Shown in pieces: positions 34,005 through 42,894 of a DNA stretch of 64,000 nt; position 1 is the stretch's first letter, and each line of letters begins with the position of its first letter. This DNA comes from Pedobacter soli. GTDB taxonomy: Bacteria; Bacteroidota; Bacteroidia; Sphingobacteriales; Sphingobacteriaceae. The notes under the pieces were generated by a model. The model was not told the origin of the DNA and did no database searches. It saw only the letters and a program-made list of their open reading frames with translations. Made by a program: the position numbers and the translations under genes. Location of the stretch: contig NZ_FMZH01000002.1 of the NCBI RefSeq assembly GCF_900101435.1, positions 434,001 through 498,000 of the forward strand. Direction: 5' to 3'.

Positions 34005-36614
34005 ATGGCAAATGCCGAACAAAAAAGAATCAACGCACAATACCAGCAAGGTGCAAAGTGGCTTAAATGGGGTTCATATGTATCAGAAAGGCAATGGGGA
34101 ACCATACGCGAAGATTACAGCAATAATGGCGATGCCTGGGCATATACCACACACGATACGGCCCGGAGTAAGGCTTTTAGATGGGGCGAAGAGGGGCTTG
34201 CTGCCATAAGCGATGATCAGCAACTGTTATGTTTAGGGCTGGCCCTTTGGAACGGTAAAGATGCCATTTTGAAAGAGCGGCTTTTTGGACTCAATAATGG
34301 CGAAGGAAATCACGGTGAAGATGTAAAGGAGGTTTATTATTATCTGGATAATACACCAACGCATAGCTATATGCAAATGTTGTATAAATATCCGCAATCT
34401 GCTTTTCCTTATGCCCGGCTTGTGGAAGAAAATGCCAGACGTAGCCGGAACGAAGCAGAATTTGAATTGATGGATACCGGCATTTTTGATCAGGACAAAT
34501 ATTTCGATGTATTTATCAGTTACGCGAAAAATGAGGGAGAAGATATTTTAATACAATATACGGTTATTAATCGCGGTAACGAAGATGCCGAAATTCACCT
34601 GTTACCCCATTTCTGGTACCGTAACAATTGGAGTTGGGAAGGAAGTGAAGCTAAGCCCACTATCAATTACCTTGGCGAAAATCAACTGCTTTTTCATTCC
34701 GATAAGGAAGGGAAAATGTATGCTTATGTTGATGGTGATCCTGATTTTCTATTCACCAATAACGAAACCAATAATGAGCGCCTGTATCAGTCAGCCAATG
34801 CTTCACCCTATGTAAAAGATGGTATCCATAATTACATTGTTAACGGAGAAAAAGATAAAGTAAATCCCACTAAAAGTGGAACTAAGGTGGCGGTGCATTA
34901 CCACAAAAAGGTATCTGCAAAGCAAAGTATTACTTTTAAGTTAAGGTTGTGTGATAAGCCAATTGAAAAACCCTTTGGAGATTTTGACCGGATTTTTGAA
35001 TTACGAAAAAATGAAGCAGATGAGTTTTATGCAGGTAAGTATAAAGACAAGAGTAGCGTTGAGGAGCAGCAGTTACAACGCCAGGCCTGGGCTGGCCTGC
35101 TTTGGAATAAGCAGTATTATAACTACGATGTAAATGTCTGGCTAAAGGGGGATGCCGGTTTACCCAAACCATCAGCACAGCGGGCTTGTGGGCGCAACTT
35201 TCACTGGAGTCATTTTATGGCAGCCGATATTATTCTCATGCCCGATAAATGGGAATATCCCTGGTTTGCCGCCTGGGATCTCGCCTTTCATTGTATTGCA
35301 CTGGCACCTATCGATCCCGATTTTGCCAAACAGCAACTCCGGTTACTGGTAAACAATAACTACATCCACCCCAACGGGCAGTTGCCAGCTTACGAATGGG
35401 ATTTTACGGATACCAATCCGCCGGTACATGCCATGGCCACCTATAAGGTTTACCTTACCGATAAAAAGAACAAAGGTGTTGGTGATCTGAAATTTCTTGA
35501 AGAAGTTTTTCAGAAGCTGCTGCTTAATTTTACCTGGTGGGTAAACCAAAAGGATAGCGAGGGCAATAATATTTTCGAAGGCGGTTTTCTTGGTTTGGAT
35601 AACATAGGCGTATTTAACCGGAGCGAACCGGTACCTGGAGGTGGATTTTTAGAGCAGGCTGATGGTACCAGCTGGATGGCCATGTATGCTTTAAATATGT
35701 TGCAGATAAGTATCGAACTGGCGTTGCATAATCCTGTTTACGAAGATATGGCCATTAAGTTTTCTGAGCACTTCCTGTTTATTGCAGGCTCGATCGATAA
35801 TATGGGCGAACACCATATCGGGCTGTGGGATGAGCAGGATGGTTTTTACTATGATTTATTAAGAAAACCTGATGGAGGTTGGGATAGGTTGCGAATCAGG
35901 ACATTGGTAGGATTGATCCCGATGTTCGCCGTAATCGTTTTTAGTGATCAGGATTGGAAAGATTTGCCCAAACTTAAAAACAGGCTAGAAACGTTTATGC
36001 AACAACGGCCGGATTTGGTTCAGCTGGTAAGCCATTGGGCCGATAAAAGTGGTAACGATAAGCATTTGTTCTCTCTGTTACGCGGTCACCGCATGAAAAT
36101 GTTATTGCGTAGGATGCTCGATACCACTGAGTTTCTGTCTGATTTTGGGGTGCGTTCTATTTCTAAGAAATATGAAGCCGAGCCTTATAATTACTGGTTA
36201 AACGGTAACGATTATTCCGTTAAATATATTCCAGCTGAAAGCGATACCGGAATGTTTGGGGGCAACAGTAACTGGCGGGGACCGATTTGGTTTCCGATTA
36301 ATTATCTGCTGATTGAAGCTTTAAAGCATTTTCATGAATACTATACCGACGATTTTAGGGTAGAATACCCTACAGGTTCCAATAACTATTTTTCGCTCGC
36401 CGAAATAGCTGATTTGTTGGGGAAACGTCTAAAAAATATCTTTTTAAAAAACGAAAAAGGAGAAAGACCTGTTTTTGGTGCGTGTGCAAAGTTTAACCAC
36501 GATGAACACTTTAGAGATTATGTTTTGTTTTACGAGTATTTCAATGGCGATAATGGAACAGGTTTAGGAGCCAGTCACCAAACCGGTTGGACAGCCTTAG
36601 TAGCCCTTTTATAG
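34005..36614 (+). CDS. GH63/MGH1-like glycoside hydrolase
   Basis: A cytoplasmic protein of 869 residues without a signal peptide. It matches the large GH63-related group called MGH1-like glucosidases: WKWGSYVSERQWGTIREDYS at the N-terminus, an N-terminal beta domain (ILLPHFWYRNNWSW-like, here LLPHFWYRNNWSW), and an alpha/alpha barrel with FAAWDLAFHCIAL (Asp425 as a candidate acid), ADGTSWMAMYALNML and NSNWRGPIWFPINYLL (from Asn754). Family members hydrolyse alpha-glucosides such as mannosylglycerate or glucosyl compounds. An SDR gene follows after 17 bases, so the two probably act together. Confidence 0.85.
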   Translation: MANAEQKRINAQYQQGAKWLKWGSYVSERQWGTIREDYSNNGDAWAYTTHDTARSKAFRWGEEGLAAISDDQQLLCLGLALWNGKDAILKERLFGLNNGEGNHGEDVKEVYYYLDNTPTHSYMQMLYKYPQSAFPYARLVEENARRSRNEAEFELMDTGIFDQDKYFDVFISYAKNEGEDILIQYTVINRGNEDAEIHLLPHFWYRNNWSWEGSEAKPTINYLGENQLLFHSDKEGKMYAYVDGDPDFLFTNNETNNERLYQSANASPYVKDGIHNYIVNGEKDKVNPTKSGTKVAVHYHKKVSAKQSITFKLRLCDKPIEKPFGDFDRIFELRKNEADEFYAGKYKDKSSVEEQQLQRQAWAGLLWNKQYYNYDVNVWLKGDAGLPKPSAQRACGRNFHWSHFMAADIILMPDKWEYPWFAAWDLAFHCIALAPIDPDFAKQQLRLLVNNNYIHPNGQLPAYEWDFTDTNPPVHAMATYKVYLTDKKNKGVGDLKFLEEVFQKLLLNFTWWVNQKDSEGNNIFEGGFLGLDNIGVFNRSEPVPGGGFLEQADGTSWMAMYALNMLQISIELALHNPVYEDMAIKFSEHFLFIAGSIDNMGEHHIGLWDEQDGFYYDLLRKPDGGWDRLRIRTLVGLIPMFAVIVFSDQDWKDLPKLKNRLETFMQQRPDLVQLVSHWADKSGNDKHLFSLLRGHRMKMLLRRMLDTTEFLSDFGVRSISKKYEAEPYNYWLNGNDYSVKYIPAESDTGMFGGNSNWRGPIWFPINYLLIEALKHFHEYYTDDFRVEYPTGSNNYFSLAEIADLLGKRLKNIFLKNEKGERPVFGACAKFNHDEHFRDYVLFYEYFNGDNGTGLGASHQTGWTALVALL

Positions 36615-36631
36615 TCAGTTAACCATAAATA

Positions 36632-37402
36632 ATGGAAAGATTTAAAGATAAAGTAGCACTGGTTACCGGTAGTAGTCAGGGAATTGGCGCAGCATGCGCT
36701 TTGCGTTTGGCAAGTGAGGGCGCCGATATGATTTTAAATGGAAGAAAACTGGATGAACGTGGCGAAAAGCTGATTGCTGCTATTGAGCAAATGGGCAGGC
36801 GGGCTGCCTTTGTAGAAGCAGATATCAGTCAGGTGATGGGGGTAAACCATCTGATTACGCAGGCGATCCAAACCTATAGCAGGCTCGATATTTTGGTAAA
36901 CAATGCCGGGGTTGAAAAGAACCACAACTTTTGGGAGGTTACTGAAACTGATTTTGATCTCGTGATGGATACCAATTTGAAAGGAGTATTTTTCGGTACC
37001 CAGGCTTTTGTTAAACATTGCATCGCCAATAAGGTAGCTGGTGTTGTGGTAAACATGAGCTCAGTGCATGAGGAAATTGTTTTTCCGCATTTTGCACCTT
37101 ATTGCGCCAGTAAAGGAGCGTTGAAAATGCTAACCCGTAATTTGGCTACAGAGCTGGCTCCCTTCAATATCAGGGTAAACAATGTAGCACCAGGTGCCAT
37201 TGCTACACCAATTAATAAATCGTTGCTCAATGATGAGGAAAAATTAGGGAAGTTACTGGAGAATATTCCAATGAAAAAACTGGGTACGCCCGAAGATGTA
37301 GCCGGTATCGTGGCTTTTTTGGCTTCTGATGATGCGAAATATGTTACTGGTTCTACTTATTTTGTGGATGGCGGACTGACTTATCACTATGAGGAACAGT
37401 AG
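36632..37402 (+). CDS. SDR-family oxidoreductase (glucose 1-dehydrogenase-like)
   Basis: A 256-residue classical short-chain dehydrogenase. TGSSQGIGAA (residues 12-21) is the cofactor loop, NNAGVEKNHNF the structural NNAG motif, NMSSVHEE carries the catalytic Ser, and YCASKGALK gives Tyr157 and Lys161. GAIATPIN follows. The closest remembered relatives are glucose 1-dehydrogenase/3-oxoacyl reductase-like enzymes. Its place directly after the glycosidase gene would suit oxidation of a released sugar, but SDR substrates cannot be read reliably. Confidence 0.85.
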   Translation: MERFKDKVALVTGSSQGIGAACALRLASEGADMILNGRKLDERGEKLIAAIEQMGRRAAFVEADISQVMGVNHLITQAIQTYSRLDILVNNAGVEKNHNFWEVTETDFDLVMDTNLKGVFFGTQAFVKHCIANKVAGVVVNMSSVHEEIVFPHFAPYCASKGALKMLTRNLATELAPFNIRVNNVAPGAIATPINKSLLNDEEKLGKLLENIPMKKLGTPEDVAGIVAFLASDDAKYVTGSTYFVDGGLTYHYEEQ

Positions 37403-37459
37403 CGGATACTGCAAACGTATCAGAAGAGAAGAGTAAAGCACTTACAATTATCTTGACAT

Positions 37460-37487
37460 AAAAAAGGCAGATATTCCTATCTGCCTT
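37460..37487 (-). terminator. Terminator of the CsgG/LpoB-like gene
   Basis: AAGGCAGATA pairs with TATCTGCCTT across TTCC. On the minus strand it is followed by six T, directly after the stop of the gene at 37492. It may also stop transcripts from the SDR gene. Confidence 0.85.
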
Positions 37488-37491
37488 CTGT

Positions 37492-38139
37492 TTAACTTTT
37501 ATAAGGAAAGTTTCTAGATATTTTCCGCATCATTCGTTCAATCATATCATCGGTAGAACTCATGATATTGTCATCCATAGTTTTAAAGAAACGCCAAAGT
37601 AGCTCGCCATCAGCACCATTGTTTATGGTTAAGAACATTGTTCCTGAACCAGATTTCCCCCCAAAACCACCAAATAAAACTGCAGAAGCAATTGCTCCCG
37701 CTTCAGACTTGCTTTGTTCTGTTTCAAAGCGACCGCCAATTACGGCATCTACACCAAGTATCTTGGCTAATTCATCTTTAGTTGTTTCATCTAACTTTCC
37801 AAGTACACCGGCCTTTTTCAATAAAATGTTTGTTTTATCAACATCTTGAAATGAAACAGTATAATCGGATGCCCTTCTTAATAAAAAAGTATACATACTG
37901 GATTGGATCGATTTTGCCATCGACTCTTCCTGGCTTTTATTAGCCTCTGCACTAAAGTTTTTTGGTTGCTTTCTGTAGGATATTTTTACCTCGAAAGGTA
38001 AAATGGCTACAATTTTTTGTGCTTTGATCGTTTCCTTTAGTTTCGGACTTTCAAAAATTTGCTTCGAGCCTTCAAATTGTGCTTTTGTTAAAATAGTAAA
38101 GCAGCATAAGATAGCGAGCGTTAAAAAGATTCTCTTCAT
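37492..38139 (-). CDS. Secreted CsgG/LpoB-fold-like protein
   Basis: A 215-residue protein with signal peptide MKRIFLTLAILCCFTILTKA. The mature part has KIVAILPFEVKISYR, a helix with QSSMYTFLLRR, the segment ELAKILGVDAVIGGRFE and a C-terminal beta strand before MIERMMRKISRNFPY. This alternation (an 'ILPF' strand, then 'LGVDAVI.G') is typical of CsgG/LpoB-type alpha-beta domains that occur in periplasmic or outer-membrane assembly proteins. There is no lipobox. Exact function unknown; single-gene unit. Confidence 0.6.
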   Translation of the reverse strand: MKRIFLTLAILCCFTILTKAQFEGSKQIFESPKLKETIKAQKIVAILPFEVKISYRKQPKNFSAEANKSQEESMAKSIQSSMYTFLLRRASDYTVSFQDVDKTNILLKKAGVLGKLDETTKDELAKILGVDAVIGGRFETEQSKSEAGAIASAVLFGGFGGKSGSGTMFLTINNGADGELLWRFFKTMDDNIMSSTDDMIERMMRKISRNFPYKS

Positions 38140-38276
38140 TATTTTGTTTGTTTAATTTGAGCCGAATATAGATAATCTTTTAATAATTGTAATATAAATT
38201 TTACTTCAAATTTTATGCTTAACCCTTTTAGTGTTTTTGTTTAACTTGCGCCAAAATTTAAAGGTTTAAGAGATAA

Positions 38277-39620
38277 ATGGAGTGGAAATATTTACTTTCG
38301 AATAAAAGGTTTGGACAGGAACAGTATGGTGCAAGCACCGATCGGGCACGTTCAGATTTTCAGCGCGACTACGACCGCCTGATTTTTTCATCGCCTTTTA
38401 GAAGATTGCAGAATAAAACCCAGGTTTTTCCCTTGCCCGGAAGTGTTTTTGTGCACAACCGTTTAACCCACAGTTTAGAAGTAGCCAGTGTAGCCCGCTC
38501 TATGGCCAATATTTTCCTCAACAGTGTTGAAGAGCATAACCCCAGCCTGATTAAAGAAGTTCCGTTAATTAACGAGGTAGGCAATATTGTGGCCGCGGCA
38601 GCTTTAGCCCACGATTTGGGCAACCCGGCATTTGGCCATTCAGGCGAAGCAGCAATTTCGCGCTATTTTACCGATGGCGATGGTAGGGTTTACCAGAATG
38701 AAATGAGCGAAGCGCAATGGCACGATTTGATTAATTTTGAAGGTAACGCCAATGCCATCCGCATTCTTACCCACCCGCTCAAAGGGAAAGGGAATGATGC
38801 TTATGCGCTTACCTATTCTACTTTGGCCTCTATAGCCAAATATCCATGCGCCTCTATTGCTGGTAAGCAAAAAGGTTTGTTGCATCGAAAAAAATATGGT
38901 TTCTTTCAATCGGAAGAAGAAAGTTTTAAAAAGATTGCTGCAGAACTTCAGCTGGCACAGGAAGATAATGAGTATCTTATCTACAAACGCCACCCATTGG
39001 TTTATCTGGTAGAAGCCGCTGATGATATTTGTTACAGCATCATCGATTTGGAAGATGCGCACCGCTTAAAAATCCTTTCGTATGAGGAAGTGAAAAATTA
39101 TCTATTGCCATTTGCCAATTCAACAACCATCGAAGATCGCCTGAAAAATGATTACGAAGATGATGATGCTAAAATTGGTTTATTGCGGGCTAAAGCGATC
39201 AATACATTAACCAACTTATGTGCGGGTATATTTTTTAATGAGCAGGAAAGGTTGTTGAAAGGTGAATTGAATCAGAGTTTAACCGATATGATTCCTGAGC
39301 CTTATTTGTCGGCCTGGAAAGCAGTTGAAAAGGTTTCGGTAGAGCGGATTTATAATTTCTCATCAGTAATACAAAAAGAAGTTGCTGGTTATAAAATTAT
39401 GGCTGGCTTATTGGAAGAGTTTGTTCCTGCATTGATTCATAACAATACGCATTACTATAAAAAGCTGGTTAAGCTTATCCCTAAACAATACCATACCGAT
39501 TTAACTGATATTTATTCGATTATTCAAAGTGTGCTCGATTTCGTTTCGGGCATGACAGATTTATACGCGGTCGATTTGTACCGCAATATTAAAGGCATAT
39601 CTTTTCCGTCAGAAACTTAA
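38277..39620 (+). CDS. dgt: dGTP triphosphohydrolase
   Basis: A 447-residue HD-domain dNTPase. Metal and active-site motifs are RLTHSLEVASVARS (His64), ALAHDLGNPAFGHSGE (His112-Asp113, His121) and EAADDICYSIID (third Asp). FRRLQNKTQVF at residues 41-51 is the family N-terminal signature. dGTPases release triphosphate from dGTP and influence dNTP balance and phage defence in some bacteria. No defence genes are near it here. Confidence 0.9.
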   Translation: MEWKYLLSNKRFGQEQYGASTDRARSDFQRDYDRLIFSSPFRRLQNKTQVFPLPGSVFVHNRLTHSLEVASVARSMANIFLNSVEEHNPSLIKEVPLINEVGNIVAAAALAHDLGNPAFGHSGEAAISRYFTDGDGRVYQNEMSEAQWHDLINFEGNANAIRILTHPLKGKGNDAYALTYSTLASIAKYPCASIAGKQKGLLHRKKYGFFQSEEESFKKIAAELQLAQEDNEYLIYKRHPLVYLVEAADDICYSIIDLEDAHRLKILSYEEVKNYLLPFANSTTIEDRLKNDYEDDDAKIGLLRAKAINTLTNLCAGIFFNEQERLLKGELNQSLTDMIPEPYLSAWKAVEKVSVERIYNFSSVIQKEVAGYKIMAGLLEEFVPALIHNNTHYYKKLVKLIPKQYHTDLTDIYSIIQSVLDFVSGMTDLYAVDLYRNIKGISFPSET

Positions 39621-39900
39621 TTGCCAATAATTTCAGGGATATATAATTATAGCCTGAACCTCTATTAGGGGCGTTTTTTCTTCTGTTTTTGCGCTATAAA
39701 TATTGCGAAAATAGGGTGTTGGTGTAAAATTACAAAATAAGATATTGTTTATCTTGTTGATTGTCAGTATTTTACGATTTGTATTGTATTTGCAAATCGT
39801 CTTTTGTGTAAAGTAGCCCCCACCGGATATACTAATTTGTAGATTTGAACGTAAGGCCATAATTTTTTCAGGCCTGTCAACTTAGATCTCGTCCCGGTTC
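39621..39900. other. Spacer before the collagen-like gene
   Basis: AT-rich gap of 280 bases. A weak stem CCTC/GGGG with TTTTTTC near 39660-39680 may terminate dgt. No clear TAnnTTTG box or gene was found. Confidence 0.4.
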
Positions 39901-42381
39901 ATGAAAAAATTTCTACTCATCACACTGCTGAGCTTTGCCCTGGCATTGACTGTTAAGGCACAGGCACCAAAACAATTTAACTATCAGGGAGCAGCCAGGA
40001 ATGCCAACGGCACACCAATGGTCAATAAGAACATTTCTTTGCGCATCAGTATATTGGATGGATCATCAAGCGGAACAGCACAGTACAGCGAGGTAAGGAA
40101 TATTGTAACCAACGCTTACGGTTTATACGCGGTAGCGATTGGCTCAAGTGGTGCAACCTCAGTGAGTGGAACTATTGCTGGTGTAACCTGGGCCAGTGGA
40201 TTAAAATTTGTTAAAGTCGAAATCGATCCCGATAATGGAACCAATTTCAGTTTGGCTGGAACTGCGCAGCTATTGAGCGTTCCTTACGCGCTATATGCAA
40301 CAAATGGCCCCGCCGGACCAAAAGGCGATACGGGAGCTACAGGTCCTGCTGGTTCACAAGGTGTAGCTGGCGTTGCCGGTCCGCAAGGACCTGCAGGTGT
40401 TGCGGGAGCAACAGGTGCCCAGGGGCCTATCGGTTTAACTGGTGCTACCGGTGCGCAAGGGCCTGCCGGTGTTAAAGGAGATACAGGAGCTACAGGTCCT
40501 GCCGGAGTTCAGGGTCCACAAGGTGTAAAAGGAGATAAGGGAGATAAAGGTGATACAGGTGCCACAGGGCCAGTTGGACCATCAACCGGAGTTGCAGGTG
40601 GCGATTTAACCGGTAATTATCCAAATCCAACTCTTGCCAACATCCAGGGAAAAACCTTAAGTGCCAACGCACCGGTTAATAATCAGGTGTTATTGTTCGA
40701 TGGCGCCGTTTGGAAACCAGTTACCTTAGATGTTGCCCAACTGGCAGGAGCAAAAGGTTTAACTTCTACCGATTTATCGGTAAGTGCAAATGGCGGTACA
40801 GCATTACTTAAAGATGTGGTGGTTGATATCAATGCCGGTGCAGTAACAACCGTTAAACTTGCAGATGCTGCTGTTACCACATTAAAAATAGCCGATGGGG
40901 CTATTACTACTCCTAAGTTGGCTGATGCAGCTGTTACTTCTGTAAAAATTGGTAATAAAGAAGTTAAAAATGTAAATATTGCCGATGCCGCTGTAAATAC
41001 ATTGCAACTGGCCGATGGTTCGGTTACCACGCCAAAACTGGCCGATGCAGCCGTTACCTCAATCAAAATCGGGAATAAAGAAGTTAAAAATATCAATATC
41101 GATGATGCAGCGGTAAATACCCTGCAACTGGCAGATGGTTCAGTAACTACACCAAAGCTGGCCGATGGGGCAGTTACCTCAATCAAAATCGGGAATAAAG
41201 AAGTTAAAAATATCAATATCGACGACGCAGCTGTAACCACCTTGCAACTGGCAGATGGTGCGGTAACCACGCCTAAACTTGCTGATGCCTCGGTAACATT
41301 GGCAAAATTAACGACGGCGGGTGTAGCCGATGCCAATAAAGTATATATTACAAATGCTGTTACTGGTAAACCCGAGCTCATTAGTCGCACCTTATTTGCC
41401 AACGCCAACGCCTGGGCATTAAAAGGAAATACCGGTAACGTCGATCAAACCAATAATTTTTTAGGCAATACCGATGATGTGGCCATCAACTTTCTGGTAA
41501 ACGGGCAAAAATCTGGTCGTTTAGGTAATTCGGGCGAAACCAATGTTTCTTATGGTTATAAAACCATTGCCAGCAATGTTTCGGGTTTTTACAACAGTGC
41601 ATTTGGTAAAGAAGCACTTTCGGTAAACATATCAGGTTACGAAAACAGTGCTTTTGGTCATATGGTACTGCAGAGGAGTTTCAGTGGTATTAACAACAGT
41701 GGCTTTGGTTCGCAGGCTTTAAGTGTTAGTACGGTAGGTTCTAATAACAGTGCTTTCGGTACTCATACCTTAATGGCCAACGGTACCGGAATTAACAATA
41801 CAGCGATAGGGAGTTTAGCATTAGAAGCCAGTAACGGCGATAACAATACTGCTTTAGGCTATGCAGCCGGATCAAAAAACAATGGTTCTGGCAATATTTT
41901 TATTGGTAGCAATGCAGGCAGTACGAGTACCGGTGTGAACAATACTTTGATGGTGGCCAATACCAATACCACCTATCCGCTTATTGCTGGAAGTATAACT
42001 ACCGATGGTGGTACTTTAACGCTTAATGGCACTAACTCAGCTACATCAACTACTTATGCGCCGGCAAATGCAAGCACGCTCAATGTAAATGGTTCGGTTT
42101 CGGCAAGTATCTTAACTTATACCACCGGTGGAACATTAACACTTGATGCCAGTCATTATACTGTTAGGCTAAAAAATACAGGTTTGGCTGTTACTTTAAA
42201 CCTGCCCGGACCGGTTACCTGCAAAGGCAGGATTTATGTGATTGTAAAAGCGCTATCAACGGGCAATGTTACTTTAAACAATGCCATTACGATGGACGAC
42301 GATACAACGCTTACTACGATTACCGGCAACAAAACATTAACCATCCAAAGCGATGGCTCATCGTGGATCTCTTTAAATTAA
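39901..42381 (+). CDS. Collagen-like and YadA-head-like surface adhesin
   Basis: An 826-residue secreted protein with signal peptide MKKFLLITLLSFALALTVKA. Domains in order: an N-terminal beta domain (QFNYQGAARNANG, residues 22-135) common in such Bacteroidota proteins; 31 uninterrupted Gly-X-Y triplets (residues 136-228), rich in GPAG, GATG and GDKG; a helical region of A-V-T-x-KLADAAV repeats with three 40-residue units (about 348-467); a head of about seven NNSAFG.xAL repeats (564-670) like trimeric autotransporter heads; and a C-terminal beta domain ending GSSWISLN. A trimeric fibre is inferred. The next two genes are type IX secretion-linked. Confidence 0.85.
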   Translation: MKKFLLITLLSFALALTVKAQAPKQFNYQGAARNANGTPMVNKNISLRISILDGSSSGTAQYSEVRNIVTNAYGLYAVAIGSSGATSVSGTIAGVTWASGLKFVKVEIDPDNGTNFSLAGTAQLLSVPYALYATNGPAGPKGDTGATGPAGSQGVAGVAGPQGPAGVAGATGAQGPIGLTGATGAQGPAGVKGDTGATGPAGVQGPQGVKGDKGDKGDTGATGPVGPSTGVAGGDLTGNYPNPTLANIQGKTLSANAPVNNQVLLFDGAVWKPVTLDVAQLAGAKGLTSTDLSVSANGGTALLKDVVVDINAGAVTTVKLADAAVTTLKIADGAITTPKLADAAVTSVKIGNKEVKNVNIADAAVNTLQLADGSVTTPKLADAAVTSIKIGNKEVKNINIDDAAVNTLQLADGSVTTPKLADGAVTSIKIGNKEVKNINIDDAAVTTLQLADGAVTTPKLADASVTLAKLTTAGVADANKVYITNAVTGKPELISRTLFANANAWALKGNTGNVDQTNNFLGNTDDVAINFLVNGQKSGRLGNSGETNVSYGYKTIASNVSGFYNSAFGKEALSVNISGYENSAFGHMVLQRSFSGINNSGFGSQALSVSTVGSNNSAFGTHTLMANGTGINNTAIGSLALEASNGDNNTALGYAAGSKNNGSGNIFIGSNAGSTSTGVNNTLMVANTNTTYPLIAGSITTDGGTLTLNGTNSATSTTYAPANASTLNVNGSVSASILTYTTGGTLTLDASHYTVRLKNTGLAVTLNLPGPVTCKGRIYVIVKALSTGNVTLNNAITMDDDTTLTTITGNKTLTIQSDGSSWISLN
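40942..41301 (+). repeat. Three in-frame 120-bp tandem repeats
   Basis: Units begin at 40942, 41062 and 41182, each encoding 40 residues starting V/IKIGNKEVKN. The second and third are nearly identical at DNA level over most of their length, which favours slippage or recombination and copy-number change without frameshift. Confidence 0.85.
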
Positions 42382-42386
42382 GCACG

Positions 42387-42890
42387 ATGAAAAGGATATA
42401 TTCCCTGTTTGTTTTTTTGCTGTTGCTCTGTTTTGGGGCTCAGGTTAAGGCGCAGAGTTTGCCTTACGTACTTAATTCGGCCAGTGGCTCAGGTAAAATC
42501 AATAACCAGCTCTACGATTTCAGTATTGGCGAAATGACACTTGTGCAAACTTTTCAGGTGAGCAATACCAGCTTAACACAAGGATTTTTGCAGCCCTTTT
42601 TAATTATCGATACACAGGCAGAGGTAAGCATTGTAAATAACATTCTTACCCCAAACGGCGATGGCAAAAACGATTTTTTCGTTATTAAAGGCCTTGACAA
42701 ATATCCAAACCACAAGCTCACCATTTTTGACAGGGGAGGGCGGATGCTTTATTCTGCCGTAAACTACAAGAACAACTGGGATGGTTATGTAAACGGATCG
42801 GCACTTTCCGAAGATACCTACTATTACATCCTCGATTTAGGTGGCGAAGGTACGGTTAAAGGGTTTATTTCTATTTTATATAAAAAGTAA
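42387..42890 (+). CDS. Gliding-type C-terminal domain (T9SS) protein
   Basis: A 167-residue secreted protein starting MKRIYSLFVFLLLLCFGAQVKAQ. After about 55 residues of beta sequence comes the gliding motility-associated C-terminal domain: NILTPNGDGKNDFFVIKGLD, LTIFDRGGRMLY, NNWDGYVNG and DTYYYILDL. This domain (type B) directs proteins through the type IX secretion system to the surface. The protein is unusually short, little more than a signal peptide plus sorting domain. It starts six bases after the adhesin stop and is followed by its PorP/SprF-type partner. Confidence 0.88.
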   Translation: MKRIYSLFVFLLLLCFGAQVKAQSLPYVLNSASGSGKINNQLYDFSIGEMTLVQTFQVSNTSLTQGFLQPFLIIDTQAEVSIVNNILTPNGDGKNDFFVIKGLDKYPNHKLTIFDRGGRMLYSAVNYKNNWDGYVNGSALSEDTYYYILDLGGEGTVKGFISILYKK

Positions 42891-42894
42891 CGGC

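Noticed and set aside
38277..39620. Phage-defence role for the dGTPase
   Set aside because: The protein looks like a housekeeping family member and no defence genes are adjacent.
40683..41408. Open frame of 241 codons antisense to the collagen-like adhesin gene
   Set aside because: It mirrors the repetitive A-V-T-x-KLADAAV region; the translated product is repetitive Ala/Ser/Val sequence with no independent start context or family.
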